DNA of 64,000 nucleotides from Styela clava (Eukaryota; Chordata; Ascidiacea; Stolidobranchia; Styelidae): NCBI RefSeq assembly GCF_964204865.1, contig NC_135263.1, positions 9,655,426-9,719,425 on the forward strand, given 5' to 3'. Under the pieces are notes generated by a model. That model saw only the letters and a list, made by a program, of their open reading frames with translations. It made no database searches and was not told the DNA's origin. Made by a program: the position numbers and the translations under genes. Positions 22,775 through 34,473 of this stretch are shown piece after piece. Each line of letters starts with the position of its first letter. Positions within the stretch are counted from its first letter, which is position 1.

Positions 22775-23049
22775 TTATATTACATCCTGCTTTTACCCGA
22801 GAATCACAAGAAAAACGACTTGGTGGGGAATCCCCGAGTTTTGCTGGTTTATTTGATGTAAACTGCTGCTCTCGAAGATGTTAGGGAATTTTGAAGGTGA
22901 CCTTTCTCCGTTTGGTTACAATAGGAAGTGTCAGACGATGCTCATTGATGAAATAAAAACAGGTACAATAAATTGAATAAGAATGACACACTAGGTGTTA
23001 TAATTAAGAATAGTTCAATATCAGTAAACGACAACCAATGGTACCCTGT

Positions 23050-23165
23050 TCGGTGCTCCCGATGTATGTGCACTAAGATGGTGCACAACCTGAACATAGG
23101 ATGTGTACCAGATTTGGGTTATCAGGTTGTGCGCCATCTTGGTACACATACTTTTGGAGCGACCC
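23050..23165. mobile_element. Hairpin MITE (family with 49685-49790 and 51690-51770)
   Basis: Near-perfect palindrome. The left arm has 'agatggtgcacaacctga', the right arm has the complement of 'accaagatggcgcacaacct'. Two more copies of the same palindrome occur at 49685-49790 and 51690-51770. A stem of about 45 bp and no coding capacity fit a non-autonomous foldback element. Confidence 0.6.
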
Positions 23166-23837
23166 CAGTTGTTTTGAAAAAAAAGTTTTTTCTTGGATAC
23201 ATACTGCAAGAAAAGCTTGGAATGTAACTCATAGTTATGAATATTATAGGCAATCATCAAGGGAGACCGATGAACAAGGTATACTTAACTGGCTTGGAAG
23301 AATTCTTTATTGCTGAAGAGCAAAAACAAACATGACACCATGAGAGTTGTTTTATCGTCATGGGGACACACGATGACGTTTAGCAAGGAAGTAGACGGTC
23401 TTTTCTACACAGTTTATTACCGTCGAACGACATCACCTGAAAATCCTACTACGTTACAAATTTTAGCGTAATACGTAGTCCTACGTTCACTCCATCGTGT
23501 GGCGGTTTTGCGTTGCGCGTTTGTTGTGTTGTCACGTGTTTTTGATTGCTTGTCCTTTTTTAAGTCGTGTCTGTTGCATCGTGCACACTGTCTTTTTTGT
23601 TCTCTGACTATGACGTCTTGATATCGTATCCGAGCGTTGAATACAAAAGCACACCGTGAATACTTGACTGCTTATCTTGTAAACCTGTGTACTGGGCAAC
23701 AGAATAGCCAAGTATTGGTCAGTTTTCAAAAGTCAATTAAATTGTGGTTTAGCGAGGAAGTAGACGGTCTTTTCTACACAGTTTATAACCGTCGAACGCC
23801 ATCGCCTAAAAACCCCGCTAAGTTACAAACACACCTC

Positions 23838-23965
23838 TGTCACAACCGCTGGTCGTTTACGGCCTGCTCTACTATAAATTACATGCTTCCGAAACAAATA
23901 ATTGGCAATCTAATCCCATACTCAACATGGACTTGTACGCTATCCTGGCGAAACGCTGCTGCGTT
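23838..23965 (+). repeat. SINE fragment
   Basis: Contains 'accgctggtcg..tacggc', 'catgcttccgaaacaaataa' and 'ctaatcccatac', all found in the same order in the complete SINE at 29437-29738. The tRNA-like head is missing. Confidence 0.5.
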
Positions 23966-23990
23966 CAACGTATCATGAAACCGGTTGATC

Positions 23991-24194
23991 GGTTCCATAA
24001 CATTTGAACCCAAGTACATTTGAACCCATGACAAGTGCAACTGCATACTATTGCACCTATAGAATTTTTTTTTGTTTTACGGATATTTGAACCCATACTA
24101 ACCCTAACCCATGGGTTTTAGCACCCGCGTATAGATTGAACCCGCGGATATACACATGGGTTCAAATGTACGTGGGGTCGAATGTACGGTCATC
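23991..24194. mobile_element. MULE-type MITE, 204 bp
   Basis: Inverted copy of the 203-bp elements at 54141-54343 and 60483-60685. The ends carry TTCCATAACATTTGAACCC and the complement of GGTGACCGTACATTTG. Flanks 23982-23990 and 24195-24203 match at 8 of 9 bases (cggttgatc/cggtttatc), consistent with a 9-bp target duplication. It contains a telomere-like 'ctaaccctaaccc'. Confidence 0.65.
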
Positions 24195-25086
24195 CGGTTT
24201 ATCAACTATTACGATAATATACACAGCATGGAAATCGAACCTGCGAACCAACGCAGGGAAATCAGACTGTCAAAGGTGCGATAGCAAGTGTATTCCTAAC
24301 ACTTGATACGACTAAATATTATTTTCCCATAATCCCTAAAATTCTATAATTTTCAGAAAATTAGTTTCACAAAATAATGTTCAGTGAGTAAACAATTCCA
24401 GAATACTGCAATATATTAATCATCATCTATTGCGATGAAATGAAACTTCAACACTTCCCGACTTCAAGTGCTTCAGAGGATATAGTTCAAGCAGACTTTT
24501 ATGTTTATTAATTAAACTGGGAATGACAGAGAAAGTTCAAAACCAACGTAAGAATGCCCCTTTTTGCATCCGCTCAGAAACACTACTCACTCAGACAGAT
24601 TAATTTTCAGTTGTGTTTCGGAAATTTAAAAATAAATCAGGTAAATCAATGATCACTTTATCTTCTTAATTGCAGTTATCAAAAATTAGTGTAGAAATAG
24701 CAATCACTTTATAGTTTAATTGCAGTTATCAAAAATTAGTGTAGAAATAGCAATAGACTAGGGTAAAAGTTTTTACCGGTATTTTTAAAAAACCGATTGT
24801 TTAATGCTATGAATCAGAATGATGGTTTAAAACGAATACCCGATTTTACAGGCGCAAACTCTCGAAATAAGCATCGAAAATTTTGCAATGGTAAAGTATA
24901 GGAAGAATTTTCCGGGGGTCAAAGGTCGGGGAAAGGTTCATTGATCTACTGAAAATAATTTTGTGAGCACGTATTTTTTACCGCGTATATATTTTTCAAT
25001 GTAATTCTGTCGATTGTGGAAATTCGCGGATTCGACATTCCCGTGCGTTTGCGATTTCGGGTTGAGAAAAACTGCAATACTTCGAG

Positions 25087-27505
25087 ATGCCGGAAGAACG
25101 CGATCTGTAAGTGCATTTTTTGTATACTGTCCTATAACTTATCGTCTTACGTCATAAATAGACTATGTAGATCCTATCCCTTTAATATTAATCAGTTCTA
25201 CCTAATTTATTTAATAATAAATACATGCGAATCAAACTTGACCTTCTGGTCGGTTTGTAAACTTGCTGACTAATGCAGAGCGAATATAAACCTACAATTG
25301 TATATTTCAGAAAATTGCACTTTTTATTAGTGTCTTCATTGATTTTCAGTAGTAGAGATGCTATGACTGTATGAAGTAGTTACCGGTACTGTTACTGATT
25401 TCCAAATCCCAAAATTTTTATTCCAACATGGAAATGGACCCATGTAAAACTGTTCATTTTTGTTTTTTCAACGTTAGACCTCCCGGTGTCCAACCTAAAC
25501 GTGATCTTGCGAAAGAGGCAAAGTTTAAATCTGAAGAGATAAAAGAAACCTTTCCTGTGATTGAATTCAAGAGCAAATTTAATCCTCTATATTTTGTTGG
25601 CTCTTTAGTTGACTTTTTCTACGCCAAACCTATTGTTGCAGTTCAAGGTATGAATATTTCTCTATTAATTAGTCATGAGTCCTTGGGATTATCAAGCCAA
25701 ATTAATCTCATTGATAAATAATAGTCAACTTGACCCAAAGTTTTTATCTTGCATTGAACCAGCGGTTCACAACCTTTTTCGTTGAATTCTTCCCTTTGCC
25801 TATTTTAGAACTATTTGTTCCTGCCTTCCCGTTAACGAATCCATTGTTAGTGCTATATGCAAGTCGCACTCCCGTTTATTGGGTATTCATAAATCAGTTT
25901 TTCAGTAATAATAAAAAATCAACATTAGCGATACTACTGCAAATACAAAGCAACATTTTTACCTGAGAAGAATTGTTTGGACCAATAATATTTTAAAAAT
26001 GACTAGGATTCAATAATGTATGACAACGTATACCCCGGCATTAGCAAGGTCAACTACCCAAGGTGATTGCATTTCGATGAATTTTATCTGCTATTTCTAT
26101 TACAAGCTGAAAATTAACGTCATAGGTAGTGGAGCGTTTTAGAAAGGCTGTTTTTTCAATGCTTCAGAATCTTGACCTTGAACAGGAACTTCTTTTGATC
26201 ATTTTCTATTTGAATACAGGTCTATTGGAAAACTTTCGAGGACCAAGTAACAGAATTTATTATCATCGTAAATTTAGGAGAGTTCCTGAAATATGGGAAT
26301 GCGAATTGAATGACAGCACATGCGTTTACGAAGCTGAAATACAATTTAGACGTGACAAGTGAGACATTCTTATGTTATTTGTGATACTCATGGTATTTCA
26401 TTAAACATCATTTTGAGCTTAAATATCAGCCTTTGTCTCTTATAAATACTATTACTGTAATTTACTGACCATCAGGCGCACTTTAAATCCCTTTTTCTCA
26501 AAAATCGATTGTGCGTCTCAGGTAGTGCTTTATTGCTCACACTCTAAACCAGTACAAGTACTATTGTTTCATAAACAAGCTGCTGTTTTGCATTTTCTTT
26601 GAATAAAATATATTTTTCATTAAAAAATACTTATTTTTTTTGTTTAATGAGCGTTGTAAATGGGTCCTTGAAAATTACTCCACAAAAACCACTTCGTCTC
26701 ATAGTCCGGTGCGCCTTATATATGGACGAAACCACAATCTAAGTAATTTACGCTTGATGGTCTGTAAAGTACAGTAATCTGACATGAACTGGTACTTGAG
26801 CGAATCTGAGTTGAGAATATAAAGTGCATTGATTTTTCAGACTTGTGGAAACAGAAATACTTGAAATTTTAAAGAAGGACATGGAAACTTGTTGCCATTC
26901 TAATCCTATCGTATATGGTGACGTGTGTGAACCTCTCATCAAAGAATACAAGGAAATGAAAAAAAATTGGATGATTAAATGTAAGTTTTTGGGTAACCAA
27001 TGCTACTTTGACGACAGCTGTGTATACCATGCGTTGATAAATATCAAACTTTAAACATAATGAAGCTCTACTGAAATATCTGTTTGTAAAACTTGCCTCA
27101 TGCCTGTCAATGTGAATGTAAAAATTGCCCACAAGTGTTAAATTTTTCTGCAGCAATTGAATGCCAACAAAATTATGTAGACAATATCAGGTTTCGCATA
27201 CACCTTTTTTAAGCGAAAGAAGACAAATTCCTAATTGCTAGTTATGTAAATATGGCCGACAACAGGTATCCAAATTCTAATAAGTGTCATTGCACCAATC
27301 AATTTCTATCTTTCGCATAACAGCCACCTAATTAGCTGCCTGTTTCAACTTTACAGATGGAGATCTTGCTCATACGTTGAGCGCAAGATCAGTACTCAAC
27401 AAACAAAAGAACAGGCTCATAGAGACCCGTTATAAAGAGCGGGTGGGATTGAATGCAGACCTTGAATGGCTCTATGATGATGTTCCTCTTTCTCGATTCA
27501 GTTGA
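25087..27505 (+). CDS. NDUFB10: NADH dehydrogenase 1 beta subcomplex subunit 10 (complex I, PDSW)
   Basis: Five exons join in frame: 25087-25106, 25478-25647, 26220-26358, 26841-26980 and 27357-27505, giving 205 residues. The core 'YYHRKFRRVPEIWECELNDS' followed by TCVYEAEIQFRRD matches the family signature 'YYHRQYRRVPDITEC..CMYEAEMQW+RD'. Two further cysteines follow in 'METCCHSN' and 'VCEPLIKEY', as in the twin Cys pairs of this subunit. The C-terminal Arg/Lys-rich helix is present. The protein is an accessory subunit of the membrane arm of mitochondrial complex I. The start MPEERDL was chosen because its GTAAGT donor joins exon 2 in phase. The gene is convergent with COPS6. Confidence 0.92.
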
Positions 27506-27537
27506 AAATATTTTTCTTTAGTTTGTTTTTGCTTATA

Positions 27538-27543
27538 AATAAA
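27538..27543 (+). terminator. Polyadenylation signal of NDUFB10
   Basis: AATAAA lies 33 bases after the stop codon at 27505. No competing signal is closer. Confidence 0.6.
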
Positions 27544-28066
27544 TCTTCTCCCCAAGTTGCCAGACAGATTGTGGTCTTATGTGGCAGGGTAGACAAGGTC
27601 CGGGAAATGCTGCAGGGCTCAGAGTAAATATAACAGATTCACAGGGCCAACATTTATTTCCCATAATTCTAGGTGATCAAATTACGAGTGCTTGTTAGTT
27701 AGCTAGCGTATATATGTATAATGTTTCAATCTAATCACCGGTTGGCTTAAAATTAGTTTTTAACCAGGGTTCTAGCCGATTTGTACTGAGGTTCCTCGCA
27801 GCATCTCCATAAAATCGTGACTGAAGAAGAGACAAGATATGGAAAACTGGTTAAATCCAATTCAGACGCCCTTCCTACCCATGAACGAGGTCTGTGCCAA
27901 AACAATGGCACTCACTGCTTTGTATTTATAAAAGTGCTTGAGAAATCTTATTAAATTTCTGGAATCTAACAAACCTGAATACAACTTGTTCATAATAATG
28001 CTATATATTTATTACAAGTTCAGATAGAACAAAAAAATGAAAATAAATCATTGAATTACAAATTGT
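27544..28066. other. Convergent intergenic spacer
   Basis: Between the 3' ends of NDUFB10 and COPS6. Nothing is seen beyond an AATAAA on the minus strand near 28005-28010 that could serve COPS6. Confidence 0.55.
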
Positions 28067-29332
28067 TCATGGAAACAGGCCTCGAATTCTTCTTCCAACA
28101 CCTTGTCTGTCACACATTACATTAAATTTTGAAATAAATTGATTCATTGTGTGACAGCCCTTACTTATTACCCCTAAATATGTCATCAATGTAACATCAT
28201 TATACTGATCATACAAATCCTTTGAAAGCATGTCACAATCTAATACTGGCAATCGATGACATAGAGCATAAGCTTCTCGTGTTATTTCATGGTTGTGTGG
28301 TAGTTTTCCTTCTTTCACAGCCTGTAAATTTAATAGATTTGAAAATTGTAAATGAAACAATTTGAACTGAAAATATGTAACACGCTGACCATCAGACTCA
28401 AACAAGATAAACCATTAATTTCAAATAGTAGATGTCTAGCTGAGATAACCTTGTACAAACTGGGGTGAACCTAGAAAATATAACAGAGACAACAAGATAC
28501 ATTTACAAGACCTTGCTGGCCTAAGCCAGTTGTGCGACAAGTAACACGTTACTTACTTACTTCGGAGAATATGCAGTAATGCTACCTTTGACAAAATTTA
28601 TTTCATGCTTTATAAAAAGGAAGAAATTACCTGGATATAACGTTGTAGAAAACAAATTCGTGTGTGCAACATTGATATCGAATTATGTTGGCTTTGTAAA
28701 TGATCAGCAGCTGACGAATTAAGAGATCCAGATTCAACGTTTGACACACGCGCAACATGATCGACACCGATTCTCTCAGCTTCTTCTGTTGCTAGAGTAT
28801 ATGGCAACTCTACAAGTCGCATTTGGGCTTCACCATCACCCAAATCAATAACTGATTCGAATGCACTTATTGGTAAATCGCTTGAGAGTGCCTGAGGATT
28901 AAGTTTTACAATAATCGGACATTCTGTTATGCCGCACATTTGTTTATGTATTTTCAAATCTGCTTCAGTTGGTGATCCACCTGTGGTATACCATCCCAAA
29001 AAATCTAAATCTTTGAATACTTGTTTGAACTGCTCTTCTTTGGTATAATAATAATCACTATCTATTACAATTTCACCAGTATTACTATTTTGTGTATAGA
29101 GCAACTCAAATGAATTCATGACTTCAACTTTTCTTCCTGTTTGCTTCCCAATTAGGGCACCAAGTACTTGTATTGCCTGTCCTTCCTGCGCACGAATTCG
29201 AGTCCAATGTTCAGAAATATTCATGATAACCAATGGGTGTAGTTGCACTGCAACACTTGCTGATGTTCCTGTTGCTGCCATGACAGATTTCTTCGAAGAG
29301 GTAGCTACAGAGGATGATTCTTCAACATCCAT
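28067..29332 (-). CDS. COPS6: COP9 signalosome complex subunit 6
   Basis: Two exons, 28631-29332 and 28067-28321, join in phase 0 to give 318 residues, near the family's usual 310-330. The MPN domain has '[19 protein letters not shown]', '[20 protein letters not shown]', '[20 protein letters not shown]' and '[11 protein letters not shown]'. Exon 2 carries '[18 protein letters not shown]' and ends '[13 protein letters not shown]', typical of CSN6. The zinc-binding JAMM residues of CSN5 are not present, as expected. The protein is a structural MPN- subunit of the signalosome that removes NEDD8 from cullins. Confidence 0.95.
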
Positions 29333-29436
29333 TTCAGTCGGTTATAAAATATGACCAGAATATGTTTAGCCCTACTGCTAAATATCAAGAATGGTAATCA
29401 TGGGCTTTTAGTTTTGACTATTAGACATGTAATGTC

Positions 29437-29738
29437 TGTAGACTGGCGAGGCGGTGTGGGTCATCGTGCTAAGAGTTAGGAATACGCTCGCCACCGAACC
29501 TTTAATTTCTCTGTGTGGGTTCGAATCCTATGCGGGGATGGTTATGTGCGAGAGTGGTCGGTTACGGCTTCCTCCACCATCAAGTCCATGCTTCCGAAAA
29601 CAAATAACTAACTAATCCCATACAGCCATACCTGACATAGAATGGTAACCAGACGAGAGGCCGTGGTTAGCTATATGATTAAGCAGTCCTATCGACTTCC
29701 CTCTCCTCCGGGATAAGTACGTAAATCCTATCCTATCC
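29437..29738 (+). mobile_element. tRNA-derived SINE, complete copy
   Basis: The tRNA-like head has a B-box GGTTCGAATCC and an A-box-like region about 50 bases before it. A body with 'ggttacggcttcctccacca' follows, and the tail is a (TATCC)n repeat. The insertion is flanked by TAATGTC at 29430-29436 and 29739-29745, a target duplication of at least 7 bp. It lies about 100 bp upstream of the COPS6 start codon. Related pieces occur at 23838 and in each unit of the 42-64 kb array. Confidence 0.75.
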
Positions 29739-29804
29739 TAATGTCAAAATGTGGGGGTAGAGCCGTGATAAAATTTAACATACTGACAAACTGCAGGGAA
29801 TCGG

Positions 29805-30189
29805 AGTGGAAGTGGTGACTCCTCTGCGGCCCACGGGCCGGGGCCACGACCCATCGAATTGGGCCTCGGCCCATCAGGCTATGGGCCGCGGCCCATCAAG
29901 TTGTGTAAAGGGACTATTCACTTGGCTAACACAGACAGTCCCCGAATTCATAATAGAACTATAATGTAAAAAATCTGATTTTTTTTTGTCCTAACCCTAA
30001 CCTGGTACAGGAGTATATTTTTTTGTTCGAATATTGACAGTTTTGTAAAAATTGAAAATTTTGGTAAGATGATTGAAATTTTCCTGATGGGGCCGCGGCC
30101 CATAGCTTGATGGGCCACGGCCCATGTGGCCCAATTAGATGGACCGTGGCCCCGGCCCATGGGCCGTAGAGGAGTCACCACTCCTGTAG
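29805..30189. mobile_element. GC-rich inverted-repeat MITE, 385 bp
   Basis: The arms carry repeated 'ggcccat' blocks (left 'tgactcctctgcggcccacg', right 'catgggccgtagaggagtca') and pair over more than 100 bp. A perfect 9-bp duplication GGGAATCGG flanks it (29796-29804 and 30190-30198), as made by MULE-type transposases. The centre includes 'cctaaccctaacctggtaca', shared with the array near 45370, 52970 and 59310. The GC-rich arms stand out sharply against the AT-rich surroundings. Confidence 0.75.
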
Positions 30190-30198
30190 GGGAATCGG

Positions 30199-31302
30199 GA
30201 GTACAAATTTTGATTTCAAAATAAATAATTGAAAACACTGGAACTGAAAAAGGCCTGTAAACACGAAACACACATCTAGCAGCTTTGGAAGTAGTGTCGA
30301 ATTATTTTTAACAAGAGCATTGACTTCGAATCTCATAAATACAGTACTGCAGTACCGGTATGATTTTTTGAGTTTGGAAAATTAAGTTTGAAAGGGCTGA
30401 AGGGTGCAGCCTGTAAGTGTGAAGAACCCCAAATTACAGTCTACCTTAATTAAGAATAATCTTGATGGACGGCAGTAAGAAAGAACACTAGGTCTAGTCA
30501 CCTGCAGGTCTACTTTCAGACCTTTATATTTTTCCTATGTCTGCCAGTCTGTGTACAGCAACAGTCTTACTAATACAGAGCAACAACATATTCCGGCATT
30601 CAAACATTTATAAAGTTCTGCAAATACAGAATTAGTCTGCCTGAAATTATACACACACATATAGGTCTACACACAAAAAAAAAACACGGGTCAAAAATTC
30701 AGGAAAGCCACCAAAACTTCGAACGCTAAACTTGCCCATTGACTTTCGTTTTTAGTTGACAGCATATTATCACAAATGACGCCACACGTGTTTTTTACAG
30801 TGTTCCCAATAAGTCACTGATGATAAAAGAGCCAGAAATACTATTGAGGCGAAGACAAGATTGAGGAATGATTGTCAATTGTTATGCTTTGCTTCAGTAG
30901 CGCCCTTTCCACCCCATCGTTGATTATTCTATGCGTATAATCGTAATGCAGCCTCAGAAGTGACGACGTGGGAGAAGCTGAGAAATTACCTGTTAGCTGC
31001 TGGGCGAAGTGAAACTTGATCTTGAAATTTACTGACCTACGCTGAAGCTCGTTGATTATCGTATGTTCAATGTCTTTAAACCCGACGTTTGAAACGTATT
31101 GGAAATTGTCATAGGGTGTTTAGATGAGAATAAAAATTTTGGATACATTTTGATGTTTATAAATGTATATGTACGTAATTTGAAGTATTAAAATAGCCTG
31201 AGGCAGTTTATCTTTGGCTTTATTTCACTCGCGTTAGTTCTTGGAACAACCTACGTTCTACTTTGCAGCATTAGAATTCAGTTAAATTTTGATTTGTAGA
31301 TT
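30199..31302. other. Upstream region of GALE
   Basis: No gene seen. 'gatttgtag' immediately before the GALE ATG context looks like a splice acceptor, so a 5' UTR exon may lie in this stretch. Confidence 0.4.
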
Positions 31303-33949
31303 ATGGGGTCGACGGGAAAAACTATACTGGTAGCCGGGGGTGCAGGCTATTTGGGATCTCATGCCGTCGTGGAGCTTTTGAACGCTGGTCACCGGTAAGT
31401 CAACTTCGTTAATATTACAAGATTCCAGAATGAATGTTTTTCGACTTCCAATTTCATTTTGTTTTCCGTAACAATGACTAATGAGTATTACATCGAGAGG
31501 TGACATGCATTGCGCGTTACCCCTATATATTTGTTTTAACACTCGATCAGTGAGCATAATATTCACATTCATAATATTCAACGCTTTGATTTTGTTCATT
31601 TGTCCTGTTTATTGTTGATGGTCGCGCACTGCATGGTATTTCTTATACTTTATTCTAAGTTATGCTTGTCCTCCTAGGTTTTGTGTTAGCTTAATGTTGT
31701 CTATTTCATTTTTGCTGGTATTGATGGACTTAATTGAAAGTATTTAACAAATATTTGACGTCGAAGTTGTGGATGTCAGTAGGCTGGCTGGACATTGAGC
31801 AACGGCACTATGTGTTGACAATTGATTGAAAATAACTTTAAAATGATTGTCATTAATTACATAAATAATATATATAATAATAATTTTCCAACTTTGTTGT
31901 TGTTCCATGTGTAAATCATGTACCAACCAAACAATAGTACATATCGAAATAACCAAGAATTAAAACGTTCACGAATTTGATCAATATAGCTGTTATTCTT
32001 TCAGTAAATACAACTTGGCCATCAGAGTACAATTGTATTGCTAATCTGTCAGCGTTTTCAAATGTAATCGAATAATACATCAAAGGCAGTCAGACAATGC
32101 ATTTTTATCATTTTACCTAACTTTCAGAGTTGTTGTCGTAGACGACTTGTCAAATTGCCAAGAAAATTCAGAAGATATAAATGGATTTCCTCCGTCGTTA
32201 GTCCGAGTTAAACAAATCACTAGAAAAGAATGTCTTCATTATGCCAATGGTACGTCAACATATTACAAATTTTCGCAGTGTATAATTTAAAACAACCCAA
32301 CACGAATTTGTATTCAGTTTATATATGTAATTTCATCTATCATTTGCTTGTTGGACACGAAATGTACATATTTGTTATTATGGTATTGTTGTTGTTAGAA
32401 TTCTTTTTCATGTTATTATTAAAAAAATCACCTCCCTCATCAACTACTGGACCAATTGCTTAGAAATGTTCATCGGTTGAAGATTGTATTTTTTGCTGAA
32501 AGTTTATTAGTTTTGTTTATTTCGAAATTATTTTGCGAACTTATGGCGAATTAACAACATTTTTTTTTCAGTAAACGTATGTGATAAGGCAAGTTTGAGT
32601 GCTGTATTTGACAACTTCAACATTGATACAGTGTGCGATTTTTCTGGTAAAAAAGCAGTCGGGGAAAGCACAAAAATGCCTATGCTCTACTACAAAACCA
32701 ACTTGACTGGTAGGTACCGGTGTATTTTTAGGTATAAAAGAGAAAAATGTAGGTCCATGTATATTCAACATCACGTGTTGTAGATCATATAGCCTAAATC
32801 AAGTCCCCTGCCCGAATGTCCTTGGGAAGTAGCATAAAGTATTGCGTTCAAATTCATTGCCTGTGTGACTGTGTCCGTCTTAGTTCCGCAAATATGGTTC
32901 GATTTTTTCCCACATTCTGCTCTCTTAAATCAGTGCCGGCGCTTCGAAGTTTAGGGATTTCGGTGGTGGTGGAATTAGGGCCGGATTGGTATTTCCAATT
33001 TCAGACGTCTAAAAGTCGAAAGCAGGTTTCAAAAATGCTCAAATTACTGTGAAAATTTGATGTTATATTTACATTGTCATCGACGCTTCTTACCACAATC
33101 GAAATTTATTATTACAGGGACTATGCAACTTCTTCGTTGCATGAAAGAGCATAACGTCAAGAATTTCCTATTCAGTAGCTCATGTACTGTGTACGGAGCG
33201 CCTGATCCCAAGACCTTGCCCATGAAAGAGACTGGCCAAGTGGGCATGTGCCATTGTCCCTATGCCAAAAGCAAGTTGTTTTGTGAAAGTTTGCTTGAAG
33301 ACATGACAATTGGTGCGCCGGATTATTGGAAAATTGTTATCATGAGATACTTCAATCCTGTTGGAGCTCACGAGTCCGGACTGCTAGGTGAAGATCCAAA
33401 AGGAGATCCACAAAATTTATTGCCAAAGCTGGCACAAGTAAGTCTTTGGAATCAATGCAACTTGTTGGTATATATTGGTCTATAGACTAAATAAATTGAT
33501 GCTATATGTTAATGTATAATACCGTACATTATATTATATATATTTAAAATACTAGGTTGCAATTGGAAAAAGACCTATTCTGAATTTGTATGGAAATGAT
33601 TATTCAACTACGGATGGGACACCAATACGGGATTACGTGCATGTTATGGACGTTGCAAAGGCACATTGTAGTGCTATAAATAAGTTAGACGTGAGTAACA
33701 ATAGCAATTCTGTTCGTAAAATACGAAGGTACTCGTATCTTGAAATACAAGTCAAATTTTCATTCTCGTAGTATTGTTATCTTGTTGCTAATATTATTTT
33801 CTCAAAGATATAATTAATTTTTTTTTAAATTTAATAATAGAGAGAAGGCACTGGATCATCCATTATATGTAGCAATAATGTGTATTTGGGCTGATTGTAG
33901 TGAGGCTATTGTTAAAATTCTTCATTTGTTGGAAGCGTGAAGCACATCT

Positions 33950-33986
<37 letters not shown>

Positions 33987-34289
33987 TTTTAGTTTATAAA
34001 GGGCCTTTCTGTCTATAACATTGGGACTGGCAAAGGAAAATCTACGTGGGATATGATACGAGAGTTCGAGAAAGCATGTGGTATGGAAATACCCTTACAA
34101 ATATGTGATCGAAGGCCGGGAGACGTTCCAGCAATTTTTTCCGATACAAGTAAAGCCGAAAGAGATCTTGATTGGAAGGCGGAGCGAACTCACCAACAGA
34201 TGTGTGAAGATTTATGGAGATTTTACACTCTAAACCCGAATGGATATCAAGATATATCCGCGTTGACAGAAGCTGGAATAGCTATTTAA
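31303..34289 (+). CDS. GALE: UDP-glucose 4-epimerase
   Basis: Six exons join in phase: 31303-31394, 32128-32249, 32572-32709, 33118-33437, 33556-33690 and 33993-34289, giving 367 residues against about 348 in human. The NAD-binding motif GGAGYLGSH is at residues 11-19, then VVVDDLSN. The catalytic Ser lies in FSSSCTVYG and the Tyr-x3-Lys pair in CPYAKSK. 'RYFNPVGAHESGLLGEDPKG', 'GNDYSTTDGTPIRDYVHVMD' and 'VYNIGTGKGKS' are family hallmarks. The enzyme interconverts UDP-glucose and UDP-galactose in the Leloir pathway. One oddity is that the usual 'IHFAGLKAVGES' reads CDFSGKKAVGES. ATTAAA at 34370-34375 may be the poly(A) signal. The gene is convergent with the minus-strand gene that ends at 34474. 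Confidence 0.94.
32345..32515 (+). repeat. Dispersed repeat in GALE intron 2
   Basis: 'gttggacacgaaatgtacat', a gttgtt run, 'tactggaccaatt' and 'gattgtatttt' align in order with 47350-47520, 55530-55690 and 61880-62040 in the array. It is a diverged copy of the same repeat. Family unknown. Confidence 0.5.
33951..33986. repeat. (AT)n microsatellite in GALE intron 5
   Basis: About 17 AT units directly before the acceptor of exon 6 at 33993. The acceptor 'acttttag' follows within a few bases. Confidence 0.8.
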
Positions 34290-34473
34290 AAAGCGACTTC
34301 GATGACCGTCAATGAATTGTTTATTATTTTTGAAGTCCGTGACCAAATTCTTAGTAATATTTAATCTTGATTAAATGCTGAATATCTATAATGGCGTCCA
34401 AACCACTGTCTATATTGCAACCCAATAATCTTCTATGGAGGAGGCAATGCAAATAGCAATTGGAAACACATCC

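Larger units (their letters stand above)
22775..25086. other. Intergenic repeat debris
   Basis: No gene seen. It holds a hairpin element (23050-23165), a direct repeat of about 90 bp (23370-23460 and 23740-23832, both with 'gaagtagacggtcttttcta'), a SINE fragment (23838-23965), a MULE-type MITE (23991-24194), and a 38-bp local duplication around 'gcagttatcaaaaattagtg' at 24672-24709 and 24717-24754. Confidence 0.6.

Noticed and set aside
29437-29540. A functional tRNA gene
   Set aside because: The B-box is good but there is no consistent cloverleaf, and the sequence continues into a SINE body and a (TATCC)n tail.
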